Positions 15,527-23,333 of a stretch of DNA of 47,800 nt are shown piece by piece (positions within the stretch are counted from its first letter, which is position 1; every line of letters begins with the position of its first letter). Below the pieces are notes generated by a model, which was not told the DNA's origin, did not search any database, and worked only from the letters and a program-made list of their open reading frames with translations. The DNA comes from Nocardiopsis suaedae (GTDB taxonomy: Bacteria > Actinomycetota > Actinomycetes > Streptosporangiales > Streptosporangiaceae): contig NZ_JAQFWP010000055.1 in assembly GCF_027706745.1 (NCBI RefSeq), positions 1 through 47,800 on the forward strand. Reading direction: 5' to 3'. A program made the translations under genes and the position numbers.

Positions 15527-16434
15527 TGCGGTGGGCCCTGGGCGTCAGCACGTGGGTGTGGACCTCCCCGCTGACCGACGCGGAGCTGGAGCGGATCGCC
15601 CCGCGCGTCGCCGGGTGGGGGTTCGACACCCTGGAGCTGCCGGTGGAGCGGCCGGGGGACTGGGACCCCGCCCGCGCCGCGCGGCTGCTGGACGGGCTGG
15701 GGCTGGCGGCGACGGTGTGCCTGGTGATGGGGCCGGGCCGGGAGCTGGTGGCCGCCGACGCGGCCACCGTCGCCGCCACCCAGGACCACCTGCGCCGCAC
15801 CGCGGACGCGGCGGCCGAGGTCGGCTCCCCGGTGATCGCCGGCCCGGCCTACGCCTCGGTGGGCCGCACCTGGCGGATGGCCCCCGGGGAGCGCGAGGCG
15901 CGGTTCGCCGAGCTGGCCGACGCGCTGGGCCCCGTCGCCGAGCACGCCGCCGCGGCCGGGGTGAAGGTCGCCCTGGAGCCGCTGAACCGCTACGAGACCA
16001 GCCTGGTCAACACCGTGGCGCAGGGGCTGCAGGCGGTGGCGGCGCTGCCCGCCGGGCACTGCGGCCTGGCGCTGGACACCTACCACATGAACATCGAGGA
16101 GACCGACCCCGCGGCGGCGATCGGCGCCGCCGCGGGGCGCATCGCCCACGTGCAGGTGTGCGGCAACGACCGGGGCTCCCCCGGCCGCGACCACCTGGAC
16201 TGGCCCGCGATCCTCGGCGCCCTGGACGGCGCCGGGTACACCGGGCCGCTGGTGGTCGAGTCGTTCACCGCCGACAACGACGCCATCGCCACCGCCGCCT
16301 CGGTGTGGCGCCCCCTCGCCCCGGACCAGGACACCCTGGCCCGCGACGGGCTGGCCTTCCTGCGCGCCGCGCAGGAGGGCCGCCCCGCCCCCGCACCCGA
16401 CGACGGGAGGAGCGCATCCGCACCCCAGCAGTGA
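15526..16434 (+). CDS. Sugar 3-epimerase-like TIM-barrel protein (tagatose/psicose 3-epimerase family)
   Basis: 302 residues, AP-endonuclease-2/xylose-isomerase-like barrel. It closely matches the D-tagatose/D-psicose 3-epimerase pattern: 'ALEPLNRYETSLVNT' with catalytic Glu151, 'LALDTYHMNIEE' (Asp184, His187), 'NDRGSPGRDHLDW', and Glu245 in 'VVESF'. In psicose 3-epimerases the segment before the NDRG-like loop is HxH, with the second His binding metal; here it is His208-Val-Gln210, so that ligand is changed. TGATG coupling to the binding-protein gene. It probably epimerises the imported ketose or keto-sugar produced with the dehydrogenase at 9578. Confidence 0.88.
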   Translation: MRWALGVSTWVWTSPLTDAELERIAPRVAGWGFDTLELPVERPGDWDPARAARLLDGLGLAATVCLVMGPGRELVAADAATVAATQDHLRRTADAAAEVGSPVIAGPAYASVGRTWRMAPGEREARFAELADALGPVAEHAAAAGVKVALEPLNRYETSLVNTVAQGLQAVAALPAGHCGLALDTYHMNIEETDPAAAIGAAAGRIAHVQVCGNDRGSPGRDHLDWPAILGALDGAGYTGPLVVESFTADNDAIATAASVWRPLAPDQDTLARDGLAFLRAAQEGRPAPAPDDGRSASAPQQ

Positions 16435-16598
16435 GCTCGACGACGAGCACCCCGACCGAGCACCCCTGAACGGGACCTCCCCCCGGCCGGGACGCGGCCC
16501 CGCGCCGCACCCGGCCGCCCCGTCGGCGCCGGCACGCCGCACGGACGACCCTTGCCCGTCTCCACGGACCCTGGACACACGACCGGTGAGGACTCTCC

Positions 16599-19500
16599 AT
16601 GAGCGCACGCAACCGGCGCCTCCGAAGACTCGGCGCCGTGCTCTCCTCGCTGCTGCTCGCCCTCGGCCTGGCGGCCGCCCCCGCGGCCGCCGACGCCGAG
16701 GCGCAGCACGAGGAGTTCAACGCCCTGCTGTTCACCAAGACCGCCGGATACCGGCACGACTCGATCCCGTCGGGGATCGCCCTGTTCGAGCGCCTGGCCG
16801 AGGAGGAGCACTTCGGCCTTGAGCACACCGAGGACTCCTCCGTCTTCAACTCCGAGGACCTCGCCCGCTTCGACGTGGTCATCATGTTCCAGACCTCGGG
16901 CATGGTGTGGGAGGACGACGCCCAGCGCCAGGCCGTGCAGGACTACGTGGCCGGCGGGGGCGGCATCGCCGCGATCCACAACGCCACCGACATGAACATC
17001 GAGGGCGAGTTCGCCTGGTGGGACGACCACGTCAACGCCGGCGCCCACATGCCCAGCCACTCCCCGGGGGTGCTTCCCGGGACGGCGAAGGTCGCCGACC
17101 GGTCGCACCCCTCCACCCGGGGCCTTCCGGCCGTCTGGGAGCGCGAGGAGGAGTGGTACAACTTCGACGAGAGCGTGCGCGGCGACGCCCACGTGCTGGT
17201 CACGGCCGACGAGACCACCTACGACCCGGGCCCCGATGCGATGGGGCACGACCACCCCGTCTCCTGGTGCCGGGACGTGGACGGCGCCCCGGTGTGGGCC
17301 ACGGCCATGGGCCACCCCAAGGAGGCCTACAGCGAGCCGGAGTTCATCGACCACCTGCTGGGCGGGGTGCGCAGCGCCGCCGGGGCGGTGGAGTCCGAGT
17401 GCGGCGGCACGGTGTGGGACAACTACGAGAAGGTCACCCTCGACGGGGACGCCTACGACCCGCTGGAGCTGGACGTGGCCGACGACGGCCGCGTGTTCTA
17501 CGTGCAGCGCCAGGGCGAGGTGAAGGTCTTCGACCCGGCCACCAACCGCACCCGCACCACCGGGAAGCTGGATACCTACACCGGCGGCGAGGACGGGCTC
17601 GTGGGCATGGCCCTGGACCCGGGCTTCGCCGAGAACGGGTGGATCTACCTGTACTACGCGCCGGCGTCCGACGACGACACCGCACCGGAGAACCAGGTCA
17701 ACAGGGTCTCCCGGTTCACCCTCACCGAGGAGGCGGGCGGCACGCTCGACCCGGACTCGGAGAAGGTGCTCATGGAGGTCCCCGCCTCGCGCACCAACGA
17801 GCCGGGGCACACCGGCGGGGCGCTGGAGTTCGGCCCGGACGGCGAGCTGTACATCGGCGTCGGGGACGACACCAACCCCTTCGCCTCGGACGGCTACTCG
17901 CCCATCGACGAGCGCGAGGGGCGCGAGGCCTTCGACGCCCAGCGCACCGCCGCCAACAGCGCCGACCTGCGCGGCAAGCTGCTGCGCATCGTCCCGCAGG
18001 ACGACGGCACCTACTCCGTGCCCGAGGACAACCTGTTCAACGGCGGCCGGTGGGACGACCTGTTCCCGGACGGCGCCTACGACCCGGACCTGGCGCGGCC
18101 CGAGATCTACGCGATGGGCTTCCGGAACCCCTTCCGGTTCTCCGTCGACCCCGAGACCGGCAACGTCATGATGGCCGACTACGGCCCCGACGCCGCCGAG
18201 GGCGACCCCGGCCGCGGCCCGGAGGGCCTGGTCGAGTGGATGTCCATCGAGGAGCCCGGGAACTTCGGGTGGCCCTACTGCCACGGCCCGAACGAGCCCT
18301 ACATCGACTACGACTTCGCCACCGGCGAGTCCGGGGAGGCGTTCGACTGCGGCGCCCCCGTCAACGACTCGCCCAACAACACCGGCCTGACGGACCTGCC
18401 GCCGTCGGTGGCGCCCGGCTTCCACTACGGGTACGGCCCGTCCGAGGAGTGGCCCGAGCTGGGCGAGGGGCCCGCCGCCCCGATGGCCGGCCCGGTCTAC
18501 CACTACGACCCGGAGCTGGAGTCGCCCACCAAGTTCCCCGCCTCCATGGACGGCAAGCCCATGTTCTACGAGTGGGGGCGCTACTACCTGAAGGAGGTCT
18601 CCCTCGACGACGAGGGCGGCGTGCTGGACATCGGCTCCTTCCTGCCCGAGACCGGGTTCGACTACCCGATGGACATGGAGTACGGCCCGGACGGCTCGCT
18701 GTACCTGCTGGAGTGGGGCGCGGGCTTCGGCACCGGCGGCGACGCCGGCCTGTACCGGATCGACTACACCGGCGGCGAGCAGTACCCGGAGGCGGTGGCG
18801 TCCGGCGAGCCGGACGACGGGCCCGCGCCGCTGGAGGTGCAGTTCTCCTCCGAGGGCACCGGCCACCCCGACCCCGACGAGGAGGTGACGCTGAGCTGGG
18901 ACTTCGGTGACGGGGCCACCTCGGAGGAGGCGAACCCGACGCACACCTACACCGAGGTGGGCGACTACGTCGCCCAGCTCACGGCCACCGACTCCCAGGG
19001 GCGCACGGCCATGGCCAACGTGCCGGTGTCGGTGGGCAACACCGCGCCGGAGGTGGAGATCTCCACGCCTCCGGACGGGTCGGTCTTCGAATTCGGCGAC
19101 ACGGTGCCGGTGGAGGTGTCGGTGACCGACGCCGAGGACGGGTCGACCGAGGACGGCGGTATCGACTGCGCCGACGTGACCATCACCGCCTCGCTCGGCC
19201 ACGACGAGCACGCCCACCTGGTGGACCGGGTGCAGGGGTGCGAGGCCGACATCGCCACGATGGCCGACGACGGGCACGGGGCCGAGGCGAACCTGTTCTA
19301 CGTCATCGCCGCCGAGTACACCGACTCCGGCGGCGCGGACGGGAAGGTGAACCCGCTGCCCGGGCGCACGGACACGCTCCTGCAGCCCAAGCGCAAGCAG
19401 GCGCAGTACACCGCGTCCGCGGAGGGGGTCTCCACCGAGGAGACCACCGACCCCGAGGGCGGCTTGGAGCACCTGACCGGCATCGACGACGGGGACCACG

Positions 19501-20066
19501 TGTCCTACGCGCCGGTGAGCCTGGCCGGGGTGGAGTCGCTGTCGCTGCGGGCGGCCTCCGGCGGCGCCGGGGGCACCGTGGAGCTGCGGACCGACGCCCC
19601 GGACGGGGAGCTCGTCGGGACGGCGGAGGTGGAGCCCACCGGCGGGTGGGACTCCTGGACCGACGTGCCGGTGGAGTTCACCGACCCGGGCCGCCCGGTG
19701 GAGCTGTACCTGGTGTTCACGGGCGAGGGGGAGGACCTGCTCGACCTGAACTACCTGCAGTTCACCGGCCCGGGCGCGGCCGACCCCGGCGGGGGCGGCG
19801 GTGACGGCGGACCGGAGCCGCCCTCGACCTTCGAGGGCGCCCGGGCGCTGGTCGACGGCTACCTGGAGGACGGCGTCATCGGCGAGGACCGGGCGCGGTC
19901 CCTGCACGACCACCTCGACAACGCCGAAAGGCACATGGGCGAGGACCGGCACGAGCAGGCCGACAAGGCGCTCGACCAGTTCGCCAAGCAGGCGGAGAAG
20001 GTCGAGGACGAGGAGGCGCGGGAGCTGCTGCTCGGCGCCGCCGACGCCCTGCGCGCCGACGGGTAG
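16599..20066 (+). CDS. Secreted ThuA / PQQ-type sugar dehydrogenase / PKD multidomain protein
   Basis: 1155 residues. A signal peptide (1-32, cut after 'AAPAAA') leads into a ThuA-like trehalose-utilisation domain (about 38-260; 'ALLFTKTAGYRHDSIPSGI', 'GGGIAAIHNATD'). A soluble glucose/sorbosone-dehydrogenase beta-propeller follows (about 283-735; 'GEDGLVGMALDPGF', 'GALEFGPDGELYIGVGDDTNPF', 'ALNSADLRGKLLRI'-like segment, 'MGFRNPFRF'), then a PKD domain (about 745-815; 'LSWDFGDGATSEEANPTHTYTEVGDYV') and a jelly-roll CBM6-like domain (about 935-1060). After a glycine linker comes a helical charged tail (1077-1155). The architecture resembles exported actinobacterial ThuA-dehydrogenase fusions. 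It likely oxidises a glycoside outside the cell, supplying the transporter upstream. RBS GGTGAGGA. Confidence 0.9.
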   Translation: MSARNRRLRRLGAVLSSLLLALGLAAAPAAADAEAQHEEFNALLFTKTAGYRHDSIPSGIALFERLAEEEHFGLEHTEDSSVFNSEDLARFDVVIMFQTSGMVWEDDAQRQAVQDYVAGGGGIAAIHNATDMNIEGEFAWWDDHVNAGAHMPSHSPGVLPGTAKVADRSHPSTRGLPAVWEREEEWYNFDESVRGDAHVLVTADETTYDPGPDAMGHDHPVSWCRDVDGAPVWATAMGHPKEAYSEPEFIDHLLGGVRSAAGAVESECGGTVWDNYEKVTLDGDAYDPLELDVADDGRVFYVQRQGEVKVFDPATNRTRTTGKLDTYTGGEDGLVGMALDPGFAENGWIYLYYAPASDDDTAPENQVNRVSRFTLTEEAGGTLDPDSEKVLMEVPASRTNEPGHTGGALEFGPDGELYIGVGDDTNPFASDGYSPIDEREGREAFDAQRTAANSADLRGKLLRIVPQDDGTYSVPEDNLFNGGRWDDLFPDGAYDPDLARPEIYAMGFRNPFRFSVDPETGNVMMADYGPDAAEGDPGRGPEGLVEWMSIEEPGNFGWPYCHGPNEPYIDYDFATGESGEAFDCGAPVNDSPNNTGLTDLPPSVAPGFHYGYGPSEEWPELGEGPAAPMAGPVYHYDPELESPTKFPASMDGKPMFYEWGRYYLKEVSLDDEGGVLDIGSFLPETGFDYPMDMEYGPDGSLYLLEWGAGFGTGGDAGLYRIDYTGGEQYPEAVASGEPDDGPAPLEVQFSSEGTGHPDPDEEVTLSWDFGDGATSEEANPTHTYTEVGDYVAQLTATDSQGRTAMANVPVSVGNTAPEVEISTPPDGSVFEFGDTVPVEVSVTDAEDGSTEDGGIDCADVTITASLGHDEHAHLVDRVQGCEADIATMADDGHGAEANLFYVIAAEYTDSGGADGKVNPLPGRTDTLLQPKRKQAQYTASAEGVSTEETTDPEGGLEHLTGIDDGDHVSYAPVSLAGVESLSLRAASGGAGGTVELRTDAPDGELVGTAEVEPTGGWDSWTDVPVEFTDPGRPVELYLVFTGEGEDLLDLNYLQFTGPGAADPGGGGGDGGPEPPSTFEGARALVDGYLEDGVIGEDRARSLHDHLDNAERHMGEDRHEQADKALDQFAKQAEKVEDEEARELLLGAADALRADG

Positions 20067-20099
20067 TCCGCGCCGGACCCCCTGACCCTCATCCGTTCC

Positions 20100-20127
20100 G
20101 GCGGGGCGCCCCGGAGGGCGCCCCGCC
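20100..20127 (+). terminator. Terminator hairpin
   Basis: GGCGGGGCGCCC, a four-base CGGA loop, and the exact complement: a 12-bp perfect stem 34 bases after the stop of the ThuA-dehydrogenase gene. It may reduce read-through into the next gene. Confidence 0.6.
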
Positions 20128-20169
20128 CCGACCCCCCTTCCCCCTACGCGACCGAGACCGGGAGCGGAC

Positions 20170-21156
20170 ATGGCACGGATCGAGTTCGACAGACGAGGCT
20201 TCCTCGGCACCGTGGCGGCGGGCACCGTCGCCGTCGGGGCCGGGACGGTGATGGGCGCGTCCCCTGCGGGCGCCGCGGGAGGCGGGCGCGTCTTCCCCAA
20301 GGGCAGGATCGGCATCCAGCTGTACAGCATCCGCGACAAGGTGGCCGAGCTCGGGTTCGCCCGGGTCTTCGAGGAGCTGTCCCGCATGGGCTACGCCGAG
20401 GTGGAGCTGGCCGGGTACACCCAGCCGGGGGTCGGCCCCATCACGGTGGAGGAGATCCGCAGGCTGCTCGACGAGAACGGGCTGCGCGCGGCCGGGACGC
20501 ACGTCGGGCTGGACGCCTGGATGGACGACCCCGAGCGGGAGCTGGACAGCGCCGAGGTCCTCGGGGTGCCCTACGCGGGCACGGCCAGCGCGCCGACGGA
20601 CGACACGACGGTGGCCGGGTACCGGGCCGCCGCCGAGGAGTTCAACCGGATCGGCGCGCTCGCGGCGGACCGGGGCATCGGCTTCTTCCAGCACAACCAC
20701 CACTGGGAGTTCGCCTTCGCCGACGACGAGCCGCAGACGCGGCTCTACGACGTGTTCCTGGAGAACACCGACCCGGCGCTGGTGTACCTGGAGATGGACG
20801 TGTACTGGGCGTTCGTGGGGCAGCACGTGTACCCGGGCTTCGAGCCGGTGGAGTACGTGCTGGCGCACCCCGAGCGGTACCCGCTGTTCCACGTGAAGGA
20901 CGGGGACGAGAACCCGGACAACCCGCTGGGCTACGACATCATCGAGTTCGGGGCGGGCGACCTGCCCTACGCCGAGTTCTTCTCCCGGGTGCGGGGGTGC
21001 CCGCACACACTGTGGGAGCAGGACAACGCGCCGGACTCGGCGGTGCCGCCGCACCCGGTGGACTCCCTGGGCAACGCCGAGCGGAGCTACCGGGCGATGC
21101 GCGAGCTGCGCCGGCCCGTCCCCGGGCGCGGCCACGGACACGGCCGGGCCGACTGA
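20170..21156 (+). CDS. Tat-exported sugar isomerase/epimerase-like TIM barrel
   Basis: 328 residues. The N-terminus 'FDRRGFLGTVAAGTVAVGAG' is a twin-arginine signal (RR at 8-9), cut near 'PAGAAG' (about 37). The rest is a xylose-isomerase-like TIM barrel: 'IGIQLYSIRDK', 'GYAEVELAGYTQ', 'GIGFFQHNHHWEF', 'YLEMDVYWAF', 'PLFHVKDGD', 'LWEQDNAP', which supply Glu/Asp/His metal ligands. Proteins of this type commonly follow ThuA-dehydrogenase fusions and are presumed to act on oxidised (keto) sugars outside the membrane. Export by Tat implies folding with its metal in the cytoplasm. RBS GGGAGCGG. The 64-nt palindromic repeat lies just after the stop. Confidence 0.92.
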   Translation: MARIEFDRRGFLGTVAAGTVAVGAGTVMGASPAGAAGGGRVFPKGRIGIQLYSIRDKVAELGFARVFEELSRMGYAEVELAGYTQPGVGPITVEEIRRLLDENGLRAAGTHVGLDAWMDDPERELDSAEVLGVPYAGTASAPTDDTTVAGYRAAAEEFNRIGALAADRGIGFFQHNHHWEFAFADDEPQTRLYDVFLENTDPALVYLEMDVYWAFVGQHVYPGFEPVEYVLAHPERYPLFHVKDGDENPDNPLGYDIIEFGAGDLPYAEFFSRVRGCPHTLWEQDNAPDSAVPPHPVDSLGNAERSYRAMRELRRPVPGRGHGHGRAD

Positions 21157-21169
21157 CCTCCCTCCCCCG

Positions 21170-21233
21170 CGTTGATCTCGGGAGAAACGCCCCTACAGAG
21201 GCGGTTTCAGCGTCCATTCCCCCGAGATCGACG
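21170..21233. repeat. 64-nt palindromic repeat, copy B
   Basis: Same length as copy A (2961-3024) and identical at about 54 of 64 positions by eye. The arms are CGTTGATCTCGGG and CCCGAGATCGACG (one non-complementary position). The centre keeps AGAAACG, CCCTAC and TTCAGCGTC. Again directly downstream of a gene end (stop at 21156), so it may serve as a terminator. Confidence 0.85.
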
Positions 21234-21308
21234 CGGGGCCACCCGACTGATCAGCACTTTCCTTCCACGACAGGATCATCCGCGCAATCCGTCGTCACCG
21301 AGCGCTTC

Positions 21309-21370
21309 CCTACCACTCGGTAGGAACTTAGACTCCTGCCCCAACAGGGGACAGAGGTGACGGGGGTCAC
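21309..21370 (+). promoter_or_regulatory. Candidate operators upstream of the ebo-like cluster
   Basis: Two inverted repeats precede the first cluster gene: CCTACC-ACTC-GGTAGG (21309-21324) and GTGAC-GGGG-GTCAC (21357-21370). A TAGACT -10-like box lies at 21329-21334 between them. The second repeat would fall in the transcribed leader. No regulator gene is adjacent, so the binding protein is unknown. Confidence 0.4.
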
Positions 21371-21387
21371 ACCAGAAAGGTGGCGCC

Positions 21388-22143
21388 GTGCCCAGTCGGC
21401 AGTCCGACGACCGACCCCGGAACAGCCGCTCGTCCGCCCCGAACCCCCCGCCCGGCTCCGCGCCCGTCCGGCGCGCTCTGCTGGCGGTCGCCGCCGCGCT
21501 CGCCATCTCCGGGGCCTCCGTCGGCGGGTACTACCTGTTCCTGCGCGAGCCGCCGCCCGGCCCCGACCCGGACCGGGTCGCCGAGCTGGAGGCGTCCGAG
21601 AGCGCGCGCGGCGTCGAGCAGGTGGGCGCGCTCATCGACACCACCCGCGACGCCCACGACGAGCTGCTCCCCGTCGTCGAGGGGCTGGACACCGCGCTGC
21701 CCGCCGACGGGTCCGAGCCGGGGGAGGCGCCCGGAGGCGACGAGGTCGATGGTTGGGCGGACACCGTCGACGGCGTCGCCGAGCGGCTGAGCGCCTCCCC
21801 CTCCGGCGATACCGGATACAACGTGGCACGGGGCGGGGTGCGCGCCGCGGTCGAGCAGCTGGGGTCGTCGGTCGACGTGTACGCGGCCGCGCTGGACGCC
21901 GAGGGCGGCGAGCGCGAACGCCTCGAAGGAGTCGCCGCGGACCTGCGCACGCAGGCGGTGCGGGCGTGGGCGGTGGCCGCGACCCAGCTCGACACCGTCG
22001 CCATCGAGACCGGGCACGGCCACGTGCACATCTACCTCCCGGCCGCCCCCGGCAGCGGAGCGCTGCAGCCGGACTCGGCCCCCGAGGGCACCGGGGCGCA
22101 CGGGGGATCCGGCGACGGGGACGCCGGAGAGGAGGGCCACTGA
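21388..22143 (+). CDS. Single-pass membrane-anchored protein heading the ebo-like cluster
   Basis: 251 residues from GTG 21388 (AGAAAGG upstream). A 27-residue basic/proline-rich cytoplasmic start, one transmembrane helix (about 29-52, 'ALLAVAAALAISGASVGGYYLF'-like), then an outside domain that looks mainly alpha-helical (regular 'LEASESARGVEQVGALIDTTRDAHDELL' heptads), and a glycine/acidic tail ending GEEGH with 'HGHVHIYL' near residues 211-218. I do not recognise the family. It is coupled to the cyclase gene by TGATG overlap, so it very likely belongs to the same pathway, perhaps as a periplasmic partner of the trafficking system. Confidence 0.75.
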   Translation: MPSRQSDDRPRNSRSSAPNPPPGSAPVRRALLAVAAALAISGASVGGYYLFLREPPPGPDPDRVAELEASESARGVEQVGALIDTTRDAHDELLPVVEGLDTALPADGSEPGEAPGGDEVDGWADTVDGVAERLSASPSGDTGYNVARGGVRAAVEQLGSSVDVYAAALDAEGGERERLEGVAADLRTQAVRAWAVAATQLDTVAIETGHGHVHIYLPAAPGSGALQPDSAPEGTGAHGGSGDGDAGEEGH

Positions 22144-23333
22144 TGCGCACGGGGGTGTGGCTGGTCGGCGCCCGCGGGTCGGTGGCGGCGACCACCATTG
22201 CGGGGGCGCTGGCGGTGCGCGCGGGGGCGGCCGACCGGGTCGGCTGCGTGGCCGACCTTCCCGGCCCCGACCGGGCGCGGGCGCCCGGCATCGGCGACCT
22301 GGTATTCGGCGGGCACGACGTGGGCGGGCCGCCGCTGCCCAAACGGGTGGGGATGCTCGCCGAAGGGGGCGTGGTGCCGTCCGCGCTGCCCGGGCTGCTG
22401 GAGGAGGAGCTGGCCGCGGTCGAGGCGCGTATCCGGCCCGGGGCCGCGCGGCGGCTGGGCCGGGGGCAGCGCGAGGCGGCCGCCCGCATCGAGGAGGACC
22501 TGCGCCGGTTCCGGGAGGACGAGGGCCTGGACCGGGCCGTGGTGGTGGACGTCTCCAGCACCGAGCCCCCGCTGGACCCGGACGGCCCCGAGGCGGCGGC
22601 GACCGCGTCGGCGGACCTGCTGGAGGAGGCCTTGGACCGCGGGGCGGCCCCGCTCCCGGCGAGCTCCCTGTACGCGTACGCGGCGTTCCGCGCGGGGTGC
22701 CCGGTCGCGTCGTTCACGCCGAGCCCGGGGCCGCGGCTGCCCGCGCTGGAGGAGACGGCCCTGCGGGAGGGGCTGTGCTGGGCGGGGTCGGACGGGAAGA
22801 CCGGGGAGACGCTGCTCAAGAGCGCGCTGGCGCCGATGTTCGCGCAGCGGGCACTGCGGGTGCGGTCGTGGTCGTCGGTGAACCTGCTCGGCGGCGGCGA
22901 CGGCGAGACGCTGGCCGACCCGGCGAACGCGGGGAGCAAGACCGCGTCCAAGGGGCAGGGGCTGCGCTCGATGCTGGGGAACGAGGTGGGCGGGCCGCTG
23001 CACATCGACTACGTGCCGGACATGGGCGACTTCAAGACGGCGTGGGACCACGTGTCGTTCGAGGGGTTCCTCGGGGTGCGGATGAGCCTGCAGTTCACGT
23101 GGGCGGGGTGCGACTCGGCCCTCGCGGCGCCGCTGGTGCTGGACATCGCCCGCCTGACGGCGCGCGCGCACGAGGCGGGCGAGACGGGCCCGCTGGCGGC
23201 GCTGGGCTTCTTCTTCAAGGACCCCGCAGGGTGTTCGGAGCACGCTCTGGCACCCCAGTGGGACGCCCTCGTCGAGTGGTGCGCCCGGCTGGGGGACGCG
23301 GACACGGCGCCCGCGGCCACCGGGGAGGACTGA
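22143..23333 (+). CDS. Inositol-3-phosphate synthase-like sugar-phosphate cyclase
   Basis: 396 residues. NAD-binding start 'GVWLVGARGSVAATTIAGAL' (4-22). The family core is 'AGSDGKTGETLLKSALAPMF' (214-233), which aligns with the 'DxxKSGQTKxKS' element of yeast myo-inositol-1-phosphate synthase, then 'SVNLLGGGDGETL' (245-257), 'KTASKGQGL', 'HIDYVPDMGDFKTAWDH' (287-303) and 'GCDSALAAPLVLDIARL'. Such enzymes cyclise glucose 6-phosphate by internal oxidation, aldol-like closure and reduction. It differs from the ordinary actinobacterial Ino1 used for mycothiol and phosphatidylinositol, and resembles the forms found in ebo-type clusters. Coupled on both sides by TGATG overlaps. The true substrate may not be glucose 6-phosphate. 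Confidence 0.88.
   Translation: MRTGVWLVGARGSVAATTIAGALAVRAGAADRVGCVADLPGPDRARAPGIGDLVFGGHDVGGPPLPKRVGMLAEGGVVPSALPGLLEEELAAVEARIRPGAARRLGRGQREAAARIEEDLRRFREDEGLDRAVVVDVSSTEPPLDPDGPEAAATASADLLEEALDRGAAPLPASSLYAYAAFRAGCPVASFTPSPGPRLPALEETALREGLCWAGSDGKTGETLLKSALAPMFAQRALRVRSWSSVNLLGGGDGETLADPANAGSKTASKGQGLRSMLGNEVGGPLHIDYVPDMGDFKTAWDHVSFEGFLGVRMSLQFTWAGCDSALAAPLVLDIARLTARAHEAGETGPLAALGFFFKDPAGCSEHALAPQWDALVEWCARLGDADTAPAATGED

Noticed and set aside
16080-20387. A 1435-codon open frame on the minus strand
   Set aside because: It lies exactly opposite the ThuA-dehydrogenase gene; its composition is the mirror of that gene's codons (Val/Gly/Arg/His-rich low-complexity) and it has no domain or ribosome-binding site.
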